Shown: positions 9,869 to 20,195 of the stretch, one piece after another
Layout: each line of letters starts with the position of its first letter
Numbering within the stretch: the stretch's first letter is position 1
Origin: Vallitalea okinawensis
GTDB taxonomy: Bacteria > Bacillota > Clostridia > Lachnospirales > PQDH01
NCBI RefSeq assembly: GCF_002964605.1
Contig: NZ_PQDH01000001.1
Location: 930,001 to 994,000 of the forward strand
Length of the DNA stretch: 64,000 nt
Direction: 5' to 3'
The notes under the pieces: generated by a model
Seen by the model: the letters and a program-made list of their open reading frames with translations, nothing else
What the model was told of the DNA's origin: nothing
Databases searched by the model: none
Made by a program: the position numbers and the translations under genes

Positions 9869-10854
9869 TATTTACTTTCCTCCATATGCTTAATTCTTGG
9901 GTCTAAAACTGCTAATAAAATGTCAGATATTAATGTACCAAATACAACCAAGGAAGCTGAAATTAAAAGTATGCCTCCTGATAGGTATACATCTTGTGAC
10001 TGTAAGGCTTTCAGTAGTATTGGTCCTTGAGTAGGAAGCATCAATACAATTGCTGTAATTGTAGAACCTGTAAATACGCCTGATATCATGGGACCTAATC
10101 CACTAACGATAGGATTCAGCACGGATCTCATGGAGTATTTATAAGTAATTCTTTGCTCACTTACCCCTTTTGCTCTAGTACATAAAACGTATGGTTTCTC
10201 TAATTCATCTAGCATTTGCGCTCTTACTGTACGTATCAAACTACAAGTACCACCAGTACCTATTACGATAATCGGAATAACTAGTCTCGATAAGAAATCT
10301 ACAAAGCTTGCCCATGAGGTAATACCGCCTTCTGGGAACAGACCCATTATTGGTGTGCCAAACCACTTATATGATATAAACATTAATACGATTGCAAATA
10401 AAAAGTTGGGTATGGCCATTCCTATAAAACCAATAAATGTGAATATATAATCCCCGATGGAGTACTGATGCTTTGCTGCATAGATTGCAATGGGTATGGA
10501 CGTTAAATAAGTAAATAGCATGGTTAAAAAGGAGAGCATTAACGTATTCCCTAATACCTCACCAATCTTAGCTAATACACTTTGATCGTAATAAAAAGAT
10601 ACACCCCAATCACCTTTGAGTATTCCAAATAACCAGTCAAAATACTGCACTAATACTGGTCTATTCACACCATACATTTCTTTCATTAACATAACTTCCT
10701 CTTCAGTAACCGTTTCACCTTCAGCAATCATACTGGTTACGATGGTATCTACGAAATCACCTGGTGGAAGCTGTATAACGATAAATACAACAAATGTAAT
10801 AATCAACAGTGTGACTAAGGCCATGGAAATTCTTTTTAATATAAATTCTTTCAT
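9868..10854 (-). CDS. Opp-type ABC permease (OppB-like)
   Basis: This 328-residue membrane protein has an N-terminal segment KRISMALVTLLIITFVVFIV, the conserved early motif YGVNRPVLVQYFDWL, and a permease loop CTRAKGVSEQRITYKYSMRSVLNPIVSG typical of OppB/DppB. It is the first permease in the operon, lying about 90 bases downstream of the binding-protein gene. It pairs with the OppC-like permease to form the translocation channel. Confidence 0.94.
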   Translation of the reverse strand: MKEFILKRISMALVTLLIITFVVFIVIQLPPGDFVDTIVTSMIAEGETVTEEEVMLMKEMYGVNRPVLVQYFDWLFGILKGDWGVSFYYDQSVLAKIGEVLGNTLMLSFLTMLFTYLTSIPIAIYAAKHQYSIGDYIFTFIGFIGMAIPNFLFAIVLMFISYKWFGTPIMGLFPEGGITSWASFVDFLSRLVIPIIVIGTGGTCSLIRTVRAQMLDELEKPYVLCTRAKGVSEQRITYKYSMRSVLNPIVSGLGPMISGVFTGSTITAIVLMLPTQGPILLKALQSQDVYLSGGILLISASLVVFGTLISDILLAVLDPRIKHMEESK

Positions 10855-10945
10855 TTCATCACCTTTAGCATTATAATAGTCATTTCATTTCTTAAAAGAA
10901 TAGATTAATTAGCTGATCTCTCAACTAATTAATCTATTGTAATTA

Positions 10946-13051
10946 CTACTCAGCCCAATAGAGCTGTTCAGGTCTCATCATACTTGCCCATCTGTATTCA
11001 TCGCATTTTGCAATGTTATCTGGGAAGTTCATTAAGTTATTGTTAACTAACCATCTACCTGGTTCTGGTGATAAGTATCCAATAGACCAGATATTTTCCT
11101 TGTGTAAGTCATAAATCTTTTGTACATTTTCTTTTACGATTACATCACGGTCTGGACCAGTTGCACTTCTGATAGTATCATAAGCTTCAACAAGTGCTAA
11201 CATATCACCTGTTGGTGCGATACCGCCATTAGCATCTGATTTGTTATCTTCATACCATTTACCATAAGCACCGTACCATGCTGAATAATTACGCATTGGT
11301 AACATGTTATCTGGTCTTAATACAGGTGTAACCCCACCTGGTGTTCCTATTACAACATCATGTTCATTAGCTAAGATCATCTTAGCATGCTCTGCTACTA
11401 CTTTGTCTGATACTTTGATACCGACATTCTTATATGCTGTTTGTAATAAAGCTAAGAACTCACCATATTTATCAAGATCTTCTTCTCTTAAATGGAAGAC
11501 CATTTCAATGTCATTATTTGTACCTTTATACTTACGATAAGTACCTTCTGCCTTATCCCATGGTTCAGTAATTTCATCTAATAATGCATTGGCTCCATCG
11601 ACATCATAAGCTGTCCACTTCTCACTCCACTCTTCATCATGACCAAGGATACCTTCTACAGGAGATGACTGCCATGGCTTTAACTGATTCTTTGTAAGTG
11701 TAGCGCTTAATAATTCACGATCTACTGCGATAGATAATGCTTCTCTAAATTTTATATCTTGATATAGCGCTCTTTTATCTAAATCTTTATGAGTTTGGTT
11801 GAGTTCGATTCCATAAGAAGCCCAATCTGAAATACTCCAAGTTGTAAAACGGTGTGTATCTTTCGTTGAACTTGCAATAACAGAGAACTCACTTTGTACT
11901 AGCTCATGAACATCAAACTCACCTGCAACTGCTTTAAGAGTTCTTTGATCAAGCTCATTAATGATTTGAACTTTGATACTATCTAGGTAAGGTAATTGTC
12001 TTCCGGCACTATCCGTCTTAAAGAAGTATGGGTTACGAACAAGTTCATAAGTTTCTCCAACTTTGTCCCAGTTGTTTTTATCGACAGCTACAAAACTTCT
12101 TAATGAAGGAATTTGATAATAATCCCAGCTATAATAACCAACGCCTTTACCCATCTTAGAATAAGAATCCCATTGTCTATCAAGGAATTTATTCGCATTA
12201 TCGATAGCTTGCTCTTCTGTAATAAGTGGGAAAGTAGGATCATCTGTAACACCGTCTTTACGAGCTACAAAATCTTTATAAATATGTTTTGGGGCAAACA
12301 TCCACTTATTATCGATAGCAACACTTTCAGGGAAAAGTGGTTTAGGCGCTGCAAATGTTACTGTAATCTTATAATCATCAATCTTTTCAAATTCTGCCCA
12401 ATAAGTTTGGCCATCTTTTTCTACATAGTAAGCTCTGTAAGGCTTAGTTGTAAATGAATTGTAGTATCCTGGATCATCTACTGGTACAGGCGTTCTATCT
12501 TCATTTAAAGCAGGAGTTGACATATGGTCATAATAGAAAATAACGTCATCAGCTGTAAATGGCTCACCATCTGACCATTTCATACCTTCACGAAGTTCAA
12601 TAGTCCATACTGTACTGTCATCGTTTGCATAGAAATCTTTACATACGTTTGCTTCTACTTCACCAGAACCATCTTGTTTGAATCTAAACATACTTTGCTC
12701 TGTGTAAGGTCCCCATTTCCAGCGTGCATGGTCATCTTGAGTAATGGTAATACTTCCACCATAATTACCTAGTTCCATAACATCTGGCTCTATCATAATA
12801 TCACTTGTAACAGGTAAACGCTCTTCAACAACAGGAAGTTCACCAGCTTTTACTTTCTCGGCTAACATAGGTGCTTCCATTTCCATTGTGGCTGGATCAG
12901 CAGCTTCCTTACCACCATCTTTGGCTTGGTCTGCCACTCCACTCTTTGAATCATTACTTTCACTACCAGCTGTTTCTTCTGAGCCACCACAACCTACAAC
13001 GCTCATAGCAAGAACACACACTAGAATAAACGAAATAAATCTCTTAAACAT
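10946..13051 (-). CDS. Family 5 extracellular solute-binding lipoprotein (OppA-like, oversized)
   Basis: The start was set at MFKRFISFILVCVLAMSVVGCGG because GGGGAGG at 13059-13065 lies 7 bases before it; the frame is open upstream to 13105 without a site. The lipobox VVGC predicts lipid anchoring. At 701 residues it is well above a typical OppA (about 540). The SBP_5 signature region (WTIELREGMKWSDGEPFTADDVIFYYDHM) is clear. Large family 5 binding proteins of this kind in anaerobes often bind oligosaccharides rather than peptides, so a sugar substrate is plausible. That is inference, helped by the AraC regulator next door. Confidence 0.92.
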   Translation of the reverse strand: MFKRFISFILVCVLAMSVVGCGGSEETAGSESNDSKSGVADQAKDGGKEAADPATMEMEAPMLAEKVKAGELPVVEERLPVTSDIMIEPDVMELGNYGGSITITQDDHARWKWGPYTEQSMFRFKQDGSGEVEANVCKDFYANDDSTVWTIELREGMKWSDGEPFTADDVIFYYDHMSTPALNEDRTPVPVDDPGYYNSFTTKPYRAYYVEKDGQTYWAEFEKIDDYKITVTFAAPKPLFPESVAIDNKWMFAPKHIYKDFVARKDGVTDDPTFPLITEEQAIDNANKFLDRQWDSYSKMGKGVGYYSWDYYQIPSLRSFVAVDKNNWDKVGETYELVRNPYFFKTDSAGRQLPYLDSIKVQIINELDQRTLKAVAGEFDVHELVQSEFSVIASSTKDTHRFTTWSISDWASYGIELNQTHKDLDKRALYQDIKFREALSIAVDRELLSATLTKNQLKPWQSSPVEGILGHDEEWSEKWTAYDVDGANALLDEITEPWDKAEGTYRKYKGTNNDIEMVFHLREEDLDKYGEFLALLQTAYKNVGIKVSDKVVAEHAKMILANEHDVVIGTPGGVTPVLRPDNMLPMRNYSAWYGAYGKWYEDNKSDANGGIAPTGDMLALVEAYDTIRSATGPDRDVIVKENVQKIYDLHKENIWSIGYLSPEPGRWLVNNNLMNFPDNIAKCDEYRWASMMRPEQLYWAE

Positions 13052-13355
13052 CTTATAACCTCCCCTTACAATTTTGATAACCTCATGTATAAATACAAAA
13101 TACATAATAAGTAATAATAGTTTTGTATCCTAATGACTCTTTTATCAGAATCCACCCATATCTCCAACATCCACCAAATGGTTGGTGAATTATTCAGCAT
13201 TTTTATGGTAATAGTGATGTAATTCTATAGAGTCTTACCACATTTCGCTACATAAACACTATTATCAACTCGTTTATATTATCTATTTTATCTAATTACT
13301 AGTAAGGAGTAAATGTCTTCACGTCCTACAAACATATCCTAATGTCGTTTATAAT
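13052..13355. promoter_or_regulatory. 304-base intergenic leader of the Opp-type operon with a palindrome
   Basis: No gene was seen here. The stretch carries the ribosome binding site of the OppA-like gene at its left end and a 16-base palindrome CACCAAATGGTTGGTG at 13172-13187 (6-bp perfect arms, 4-base centre), about 120 bases upstream of the start. The AraC regulator gene ends at its right edge, so this could be that regulator's target. No convincing -35/-10 pair could be assigned. Confidence 0.4.
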
Positions 13356-14237
13356 TTAGGTTATATTATTCAGCGCTTTCCCCCAAGTTACCATATTATA
13401 CTTAATAAATGTCGGATTTTCCCTGTACTCTTTCGGGGACATACCAAAGGTTTTTTTGAACATTTTTGAGAAGTTATGAGGATTTTCGTAACCAACTGTT
13501 TTTGCAATATCTGAGACAGATTTATTGGTATCTGATAGGAACGAACAAGCCCTTGTCATTCTGAAAATAATAATGTATTGTTGAGGACCAATGTCTATTT
13601 TCTCTTTGAAAATATGGTGTAGATATTTACGATCAATACCAACAAAATTGGCCACATCGGAGACTGTGATCTTATCTCCGTAATGGGTATTAATATACTG
13701 CATAGCTTTCTTGATATAATTTTCAATTAAGTTTTCTGTACGAAAGCTGAGAGCATGTACATCATCGATATCTAGAAGTCTTGAAAAAATCATATACATG
13801 GATGCTTGTACTTTACAGTATCTATTATGCTGGAGTCTGGAATCTGCTAAAATATCTACGAAATTTTTACGAATTCCCTCTTCATCATCATCTCTAAAAA
13901 CAGGATTTTTGGGTGTTAAACCTGCTCTATCCAGATATGCATCGGCACCTAGTCCATAAAAACCAACCCAGGCAATCTCACTCATTTCACTTGTGGAGTG
14001 AAAAGTAACCGTCTCCTTTGGTTGAACTAAAAACCCTTCGTTGCTTTCTAAATCATACTCTGAATTACCAATACAAGCCTTACCACTACCACTAAAAATA
14101 TAGAAGAGAGTATAATTGTCATCATATCTTGGCTCCCAAATTTCTTCTTTGCATATTTTTGAGCCACAATAATAAAGTGTTAAATTTAAATTTAGTGTAT
14201 GTTGACTACAAATACTCATTTTATAATCAGCAATCAT
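13356..14237 (-). CDS. AraC-family regulator with N-terminal cupin sensor domain
   Basis: This 293-residue protein has an N-terminal AraC-type cupin region (LFYIFSGSGKACIG, FLVQPKETVTFH) for ligand sensing. A C-terminal pair of helix-turn-helix motifs follows (ITVSDVANFVGIDRKYLHHIFKE region, then VSDIAKTVGYENPHNFSKMFKK and FGMSPKEYRE). It resembles RafR/MsmR-type sugar regulators. It lies directly upstream of, and in the same direction as, the Opp-type transporter, which it probably controls. The ligand is unknown. Confidence 0.9.
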   Translation of the reverse strand: MIADYKMSICSQHTLNLNLTLYYCGSKICKEEIWEPRYDDNYTLFYIFSGSGKACIGNSEYDLESNEGFLVQPKETVTFHSTSEMSEIAWVGFYGLGADAYLDRAGLTPKNPVFRDDDEEGIRKNFVDILADSRLQHNRYCKVQASMYMIFSRLLDIDDVHALSFRTENLIENYIKKAMQYINTHYGDKITVSDVANFVGIDRKYLHHIFKEKIDIGPQQYIIIFRMTRACSFLSDTNKSVSDIAKTVGYENPHNFSKMFKKTFGMSPKEYRENPTFIKYNMVTWGKALNNIT

Positions 14238-14351
14238 GTTATTTACCCCCGATTATCTTTAATCTTTAAATTTAAATATACCTTTAATAATTATAAAAAT
14301 CAATGTCAAAGAATGTTTATGACATGCTAGTATGACAAGAAGACAAGAAAA

Positions 14352-14387
14352 GGTTACTTACAGATCTATATTTATCTATAAGTAACC
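14352..14387 (-). terminator. Intrinsic terminator of the RNA helicase gene
   Basis: A 9-bp stem GGTTACTTA (14352-14360) pairs with 14379-14387, with the minus-strand 3' side followed by a TTTTC tract. It sits 10 bases past the helicase stop codon. Confidence 0.75.
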
Positions 14388-14396
14388 TTATTTATT

Positions 14397-15848
14397 TTAT
14401 CGTACTTTTTTAACTGTAACCGACTTTCCTTTGACCTTACTCTTACTGAGTTCTCTTGCCACCAACTGACCCTTATCATTAAATATTTCTACATAGGAAC
14501 AAGTGTCTTGGATGTCTATAATACCTATATCTTCAGATTTAATACCAGGTAGATTACTTATAGCTCCTAATAGATCACCTGGGCGTATCTTTTTCTTCTT
14601 CCCTGCATTAATTCTTATTCTCGTAATATCTTTATACTGGGAATCCTTTTGTGCTTTTCTTCTTGGCTGCATCCTTTGTTGATTGTTCCCCTTCCCCTTA
14701 CTAGTATTGTCATTAGTAAGGAGATCATCAGAGCCCTTTGGCACTTGATAACCAATATAATCTTGTATCTCTTGCCATCGTTTCTTATCATGAGGGGATA
14801 CAAAGGAGATAGCCATACCTTTCTCTCCTACACGTCCTGTTCGTCCAATGCGGTGGACATAGCTTTCATCCTCTACAGGTATGTTATAGTTAATAACCAA
14901 ATTCAGATTATCAATGTGTATACCTCTTCCTGCAAGATCAGTGGCTATCATAAATGGGTACTTACCATTTTTAAAATCAGATATAGCTCTAAGGCGATAT
15001 TTCTGAGCCATCTTACCATGTAAAGCAGTACATGGGTACTTAGCTTGTGACAATCTTTTAGTCAATTGTTCAACTTTTGTTCTAGTATTACAAAAAATCA
15101 TACAGCTTTCTGGCTTCAGCTCTTGAAGTACTCCAGTCAATAATTTGAACTTCCAGTCATCAGCTACTTCGTAGTATGTTTGTTTGATCTGATCGATAGG
15201 CGCTTCATCAGAAGCAATCTCAATCCTTTCAGGTTCCTGCATATAGGCTGTGCAAATTTCTTCAATCTTCGTAGGCATGGTTGCAGAGAATAGTAAAGTT
15301 GTTCGATCATCAGGTATTTTCTTGATGATACCTTCCACTTCCTCAATGAAGCCTCTCTTCAGTAACTCATCCGCCTCATCGATGACAAGATACTTGATAG
15401 CATCTAGCTTTAGATGCTTCTTCTTAATAAGATCACTGACTCGCCCTGGTGTACCAACAGCTACATGTACTCTTTGCTTGAGTTGTCTGAGCTGAATGTG
15501 AATAGGTTGTTTACCGTAAATCGGTAAACATCTTATTTTCTTATACTTACCAATGTTAGCTATCTCTTCACATACTTGTACAGCTAGTTCTCTTGTTGGT
15601 GTTAAGACCAGAACTTGTGGTAAATTTTCCTCTACTGTTAAGTGATCGACTATAGGTATACCAAAAGCTGCTGTCTTTCCACTTCCTGTCTTGGATTGAA
15701 CAATTAAATCTTTACTATCCAAAACATGCTCAATTACTTCTTCTTGAACTGGCATAGGGTGATGGTAACCCATGATATCTAACCCTTTACACACATCTAT
15801 ATCAATGCCGTACTTGGTTCCAAATTCATTTGTTGTATTCTTTTCCAT
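14397..15848 (-). CDS. dbpA: DEAD-box ATP-dependent RNA helicase, DbpA type
   Basis: This 483-residue helicase has the Q-motif region (GYHHPMPVQEEV), Walker A SKTGSGKT, PTRELA, DEAD box VIDEADELL, SAT, ATDLAGRGI and HRIGRTGR. After the helicase core and a basic linker (about residues 385-410) comes a C-terminal domain (RIRINAGKKKKIRPGDLLGA onwards) matching the DbpA/YxiN RNA-binding domain. In studied members that domain docks the enzyme on hairpin 92 of 23S rRNA for late large-subunit assembly. It appears to be a single-gene unit with its own terminator, unrelated to the neighbouring sugar systems. Confidence 0.93.
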   Translation of the reverse strand: MEKNTTNEFGTKYGIDIDVCKGLDIMGYHHPMPVQEEVIEHVLDSKDLIVQSKTGSGKTAAFGIPIVDHLTVEENLPQVLVLTPTRELAVQVCEEIANIGKYKKIRCLPIYGKQPIHIQLRQLKQRVHVAVGTPGRVSDLIKKKHLKLDAIKYLVIDEADELLKRGFIEEVEGIIKKIPDDRTTLLFSATMPTKIEEICTAYMQEPERIEIASDEAPIDQIKQTYYEVADDWKFKLLTGVLQELKPESCMIFCNTRTKVEQLTKRLSQAKYPCTALHGKMAQKYRLRAISDFKNGKYPFMIATDLAGRGIHIDNLNLVINYNIPVEDESYVHRIGRTGRVGEKGMAISFVSPHDKKRWQEIQDYIGYQVPKGSDDLLTNDNTSKGKGNNQQRMQPRRKAQKDSQYKDITRIRINAGKKKKIRPGDLLGAISNLPGIKSEDIGIIDIQDTCSYVEIFNDKGQLVARELSKSKVKGKSVTVKKVR

Positions 15849-15940
15849 GTATTTACCTACCTTTTATCTAGGATATGTATCTAAGTACTTTATCCATTCT
15901 AGGACACATTATACCATAGTTATAACTAAAAGGTATACGA

Positions 15941-15976
15941 AAAGAAGACATCTATATTATCCTAGATGTCTTCTTT
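15941..15976. terminator. Intrinsic terminator after the YesN-like gene
   Basis: A 14-bp perfect stem (15941-15954 with 15963-15976, core GAAGACATCTA) has an 8-base loop and T-rich flanks on both sides. It separates the YesN-like stop codon at 15985 from the helicase start at 15848 and would end the sugar-transport/two-component operon. Confidence 0.8.
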
Positions 15977-15984
15977 CATATCTC

Positions 15985-17562
15985 TTATTTTTGTCCCCAT
16001 GCTTTTTTGTAGACAGAGGGACTTATTCCAACATATTTCTTGAATACCTTATTAAAATAATAAGGATCCTGGATACCTATAGCACGTCCTACCTGCTGAA
16101 TCGAAATATCCTCCTGTTGTAGTATTTCTTTGGCTTTATCAATTTTTAATTGATTGGAATAATCAATGAGGCTGACGCCTTTAATCTGCTTAAACAATCG
16201 GCTAAGATAACTTGGATTAAGATGGACATATTCTGCTAACTTTTTTAAGGTAATTTTCTTATTCATATTGCCCAAGATATATTGCTCCACTTGCTCTATA
16301 ACGCTGTCTTGATTATCAATTTTTTTATAGGATTGTTGTTCTAGTTTGTTAAGTAATTCCTTTATTTTATTGCTATACTCATCCATGAATTCTACGTGAT
16401 GAAGCTCTTCCTCCAATTTTTCATAGCGCCATAAAGAGGGATCTTTTTGCACATTAACGATGTGATCTAAGAGTACTAGGCACACGTTCTTGATAATAAC
16501 CGGGTATATGTTCTCCTTCTTACCCCTTTCCATCATCGACACAAAAATTTGATAAACCTGTGCCCACTCCTTATTATAAACGCGACCTCTGATGCTTCTA
16601 AGAAGCTTTTCATAATCCACGTCCAGTTCAAAATCAATGGATGAATCATTTAAATAGAGTATATTACTTGGACCGTGATAGAATTTACAGGATATATATT
16701 TTTGACTTTCTTTAAGAATTCTATGCAGCTCCATACCCTTACCTTTTGCTATCACAATACTCACAGACAGATTGATATACATGTTGAGCATATAAGCAAT
16801 TCTTTTTGCCAAGGATAAAGGATCATCAATGGCATCTGATGGGGTGATCAGTACAAATTCTTTTGGGCTTAAATCAACAATCTCCCCAACAGTTCTACGA
16901 TGTATTATCTCAGATATAATGTTTTTAATGCTAAAACTTAATAACTGAATGTCTTTTATCTTTTGACTATGGATAGCTCCTGCTAAGGCATCAATCTGTA
17001 TATAAAACATGAGATTTGACTCCATCTGCACATGAATGCTTAAATCCTGAAGGAATTGGTGGAACTGTATAGGACATTGTGGTTCCTCATGCAAAATTGA
17101 TCGCACCATCTTCTCACGATAAAGCTTCTCACCTCTTCTTGCCTGAATCTTATTATCAATACTTTTGGCTTTTTTCTCTTTATCTTCATCAAGCAATTGA
17201 ATAACCTTTGTGATAGCTTCTTTAAGGTCATGTACCTTCATGGTTACTTTGAGTATATAATCTATTACACCTAACTGCATAGCCTTTTTCACTAATTTAA
17301 AATCATCATAATTACTGAGTACAAGTATTTTTCCTGTAAACTGTTGCTTTTTTAATTCCTGTATCAGTTGTATACCATCCATGTTGGGCATCTTAAGATC
17401 TGTGATGATAATATGAGCTCCATACTCTTCAATCATTTTAAGAGCTTCTAGTCCATCTTTGGCTTCCCCAATTAGTTCAACACCCATCTCTTCCCACTCA
17501 ATCATATTATGGAGTGCCAAACGCACGACCCTTTCATCATCAACAATTAGTATTTTGTACAT
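15985..17562 (-). CDS. Response regulator, YesN type (receiver plus AraC HTH)
   Basis: The start was placed at MYKILIVDDE because AGAGGTGG precedes it closely; an upstream in-frame ATG at 17580 lacks such a site. The protein is about 525 residues: an N-terminal receiver domain with acidic pocket DDE and phospho-acceptor Asp in IIITDLKMPNMDG, a long middle region, and a C-terminal AraC double HTH (LKKLAEYVHLNPSYLSRLFK and VGISPSVYKKAW). It follows the histidine kinase gene by about 10 bases. The pair should respond to an external sugar and activate the adjoining transporter. Confidence 0.94.
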   Translation of the reverse strand: MYKILIVDDERVVRLALHNMIEWEEMGVELIGEAKDGLEALKMIEEYGAHIIITDLKMPNMDGIQLIQELKKQQFTGKILVLSNYDDFKLVKKAMQLGVIDYILKVTMKVHDLKEAITKVIQLLDEDKEKKAKSIDNKIQARRGEKLYREKMVRSILHEEPQCPIQFHQFLQDLSIHVQMESNLMFYIQIDALAGAIHSQKIKDIQLLSFSIKNIISEIIHRRTVGEIVDLSPKEFVLITPSDAIDDPLSLAKRIAYMLNMYINLSVSIVIAKGKGMELHRILKESQKYISCKFYHGPSNILYLNDSSIDFELDVDYEKLLRSIRGRVYNKEWAQVYQIFVSMMERGKKENIYPVIIKNVCLVLLDHIVNVQKDPSLWRYEKLEEELHHVEFMDEYSNKIKELLNKLEQQSYKKIDNQDSVIEQVEQYILGNMNKKITLKKLAEYVHLNPSYLSRLFKQIKGVSLIDYSNQLKIDKAKEILQQEDISIQQVGRAIGIQDPYYFNKVFKKYVGISPSVYKKAWGQK

Positions 17563-17572
17563 ATGACCACCT

Positions 17573-19297
17573 CTATACATGATAAGGTATTTTGATTGAT
17601 ACTTTTGTTCCGTTTTTGTTACTGTCTATATTGATTCCATATTGTTGTCCATAATGCAGCTTGATACGTTGCTCTACATTATGGAGTCCAATACTGGATA
17701 GTTGATTCTTTGATTTGTAATGAACACTTTTAATCTTCTTTAGACTTGCTTTACTCAGACCTCTACCATTATCCAAAATATCCAAGATTATAGTTCCGTC
17801 CTCTAATCGCCCATTAATTGTAATTATACCAGTATAGTCAATGTCTTCAAAACCATGAATGATAGAGTTTTCTACAATGGGTTGTAGCAACAACTTGGGT
17901 ATGCAACATGATAATATTTCTTCTGTCAGCTCATGGTGTAACTGAAAACTCTCACCATATCGAATCCGTTGTATAACAATATAATGCTGGATATTCTCTA
18001 TTTCTTTTCTAAGAGTAATGAACTCATTTTTATCGTTGATGGTATCACGTAACAAACTGGCCAAAGCATCAATACCATCGGATACACTATAGGATTGACT
18101 CATCATGGCAGTAAACTTCAATGAGTTTAGTACATTGAACAAGAAATGAGGGTTAATTTGGGCCTGAAGCATATTGAGTTCAGCTTCTCTCTTTTCTTTT
18201 TCTTCCTCTTCCAATTGAATGATGAGATGCTGAATACGTTTTAGCATACGGTTAAAGTTTTCAGTAAGATAACCAATCTCATCCTTTTTATGATAATCTA
18301 ATTGGATGGATAAATCCCCTTGTTCAGCATGTTTCATGACATCCACTAATTGATTAAGAGGTCTAAAGATTGCCTTGGTCAATATAAGAGCTAGGACAAA
18401 AGCTATCGCAATACAACTTATAACCACTATAATAAATAATCGATCTAATTGATAGGTCTCTTCATTTAAATAAGAATAGGGTATTAGACATACGAGATAA
18501 TAATCTGTTTTATCGATTGGTGCATAGGTTGCAACATACCATTCATCCTCCAGTTCAATTGAAAAATAAGCATCCTCTTCTGTCTTCATGTTATGTAATA
18601 TCATGGACTGGCTGTCTATCTGACCTCTTAGATCATACTGATTACTACTGATAATCCAACCTTCACCATCAAGAATCATGGCTTTTATCCCCTGATCAAT
18701 ATTGATCAAACCTTCATAGACTTCTGAGAAAAACTCCTCTTGAATGGACATGATCATGTAGCCCATAGGTTGCAAAGTAAACCCCTTGTTAATGGCTCGT
18801 GTTATAATAATTGCATCTTGTTCACTATTGGCATCAAAATAAGATTTTCCTCCATATTCATAAGCCTTCTGACGAACATAAGGATAATGAGATTTGTCCA
18901 AGATTTTATAGCCATAATTAAAGAAGTAAACATTGTCATCGGTTAGTATTTCAAAATAGTTCATATAATTTCCCATGACATAATTATTGAAAATAATATC
19001 TTCAATAGCTGTAGAAATGGTAATACGCTCCAACTCACCGTATGTTTCGTATTGATAGAGATTATTTTGAACCTCATCCAGAACCATGACACCATCAAGG
19101 GTGGCTTCTATATTCTCAAAGTGATTGGCTAAATGATTGGCTGTTTCTATCACTGTCTTACTTGCAAATAAACTTATTTTAGACATAATATCTTTTCTGC
19201 TTTGAATATTAAAAATAAGACCAACTATGATTATGGGTATAATCGATATGCTAATAAGAGATAGTAATAATTTATGTTTAATCGTTAAGGTCATCAC
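17573..19297 (-). CDS. Membrane sensor histidine kinase, YesM type
   Basis: This 574-residue kinase has a membrane segment at about residues 8-30, an extracellular sensor region of about 250 residues, a second membrane segment near 290-310, then a HAMP region (FRPLNQLVDVMKHAEQGDLS). The His_kinase motif is ML-QAQINPHFLFNVLNSLKF, with the phosphorylated His in NPHFLFN, and the ATP-binding N-box is VENSIIHGF with G-box DNGRGLS. This is the YesM/LytS-like class. It is paired with the YesN-like regulator immediately downstream and follows the permease gene by about 30 bases, so it is in the transporter operon. Confidence 0.94.
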   Translation of the reverse strand: MMTLTIKHKLLLSLISISIIPIIIVGLIFNIQSRKDIMSKISLFASKTVIETANHLANHFENIEATLDGVMVLDEVQNNLYQYETYGELERITISTAIEDIIFNNYVMGNYMNYFEILTDDNVYFFNYGYKILDKSHYPYVRQKAYEYGGKSYFDANSEQDAIIITRAINKGFTLQPMGYMIMSIQEEFFSEVYEGLINIDQGIKAMILDGEGWIISSNQYDLRGQIDSQSMILHNMKTEEDAYFSIELEDEWYVATYAPIDKTDYYLVCLIPYSYLNEETYQLDRLFIIVVISCIAIAFVLALILTKAIFRPLNQLVDVMKHAEQGDLSIQLDYHKKDEIGYLTENFNRMLKRIQHLIIQLEEEEKEKREAELNMLQAQINPHFLFNVLNSLKFTAMMSQSYSVSDGIDALASLLRDTINDKNEFITLRKEIENIQHYIVIQRIRYGESFQLHHELTEEILSCCIPKLLLQPIVENSIIHGFEDIDYTGIITINGRLEDGTIILDILDNGRGLSKASLKKIKSVHYKSKNQLSSIGLHNVEQRIKLHYGQQYGINIDSNKNGTKVSIKIPYHV

Positions 19298-19328
19298 CTA
19301 TCACCTTCATCCTAAAAGTAGTTCTATT

Positions 19329-20177
19329 CTATCCTTTAAGTCCTCCTATTGTCAATCCTGATGTAATACGCTTTTGAAGTAAAGCATAAACAATAATCGT
19401 TGGTAGCATGACTATAACGAGACCTGCAAAGAGAGCACCCCAGTCAGTTGAATATCGTTGGACCTCCATAAGATTAATTAATCCAATAGGTAATGTTCTT
19501 TTTGACTCGGAAGCAATATAGGTTAAGGAATAGCCGTATTCGTTCCAGAAACCCATGAAGTTAAATATGGTAATTGTAATAATAGCAGGTTTAGCCATAG
19601 GTACCATGATACGCCATAAAATACCGTAATAAGAACATCCGTCTACGATGGCTGCTTCTTCAAATTCTTTAGGTATACTACCAAAGAAACCTGATAAAAT
19701 AAATATGGTATAGGGGAATGCAGTAAAAGCATATACCATACTCAGACCGATACGTGTATCATAAAGATTCATTTGTTGAAGAATCATGAACAATGGCACG
19801 ATACCAAGAATCGGTGGCAAAAATAAACCAATCAGATATATTTGCTTAAATAAAGATCGGAATTTGAACTCATAACGGGTGAGAACATAGGCTGAACCTA
19901 TACTCATAGTAATGCAAATCAATAGTCCTAAAACTGTTACAAAGATAGAATTAAAGAAATAATCCCCCATATTGGCTTTCTCAATAGCGTTTATATAATT
20001 GATTAAGTTAAGACTACCTGGTAATTTCCATGGATTTTCGTAAAACTCAGTACTTGTTTTAAAGGACGTCAAGATGGTCCATATAAGAGGGAATATAACA
20101 ACTATTGTATTGATGACCAAGATTATACGAATCAATAACTTACTCATACTCCATCTTGTTTCTTCTTTCTTCTTCAT
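19329..20177 (-). CDS. Carbohydrate ABC transporter permease, MsmG/LacG type
   Basis: This 282-residue protein has about six membrane segments. The EAA loop reads EEAAIVDGCSYYGILWRIMVPMAKPA and the C-terminus ends LLQKRITSGLTIGGLKG, the standard close of the MalG/LacG subfamily. It is the second permease gene, 18 bases after the first, in a binding protein-permease-permease-kinase-regulator operon. Confidence 0.95.
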   Translation of the reverse strand: MKKKEETRWSMSKLLIRIILVINTIVVIFPLIWTILTSFKTSTEFYENPWKLPGSLNLINYINAIEKANMGDYFFNSIFVTVLGLLICITMSIGSAYVLTRYEFKFRSLFKQIYLIGLFLPPILGIVPLFMILQQMNLYDTRIGLSMVYAFTAFPYTIFILSGFFGSIPKEFEEAAIVDGCSYYGILWRIMVPMAKPAIITITIFNFMGFWNEYGYSLTYIASESKRTLPIGLINLMEVQRYSTDWGALFAGLVIVMLPTIIVYALLQKRITSGLTIGGLKG

Positions 20178-20195
20178 CGCTGTACTCCTTTCATT

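Noticed and set aside
14615-15023. Extra open frames inside the helicase gene on both strands
   Set aside because: They lack ribosome binding sites and recognisable content and overlap a strongly conserved gene, as do the many other open frames antisense to the transporter genes.
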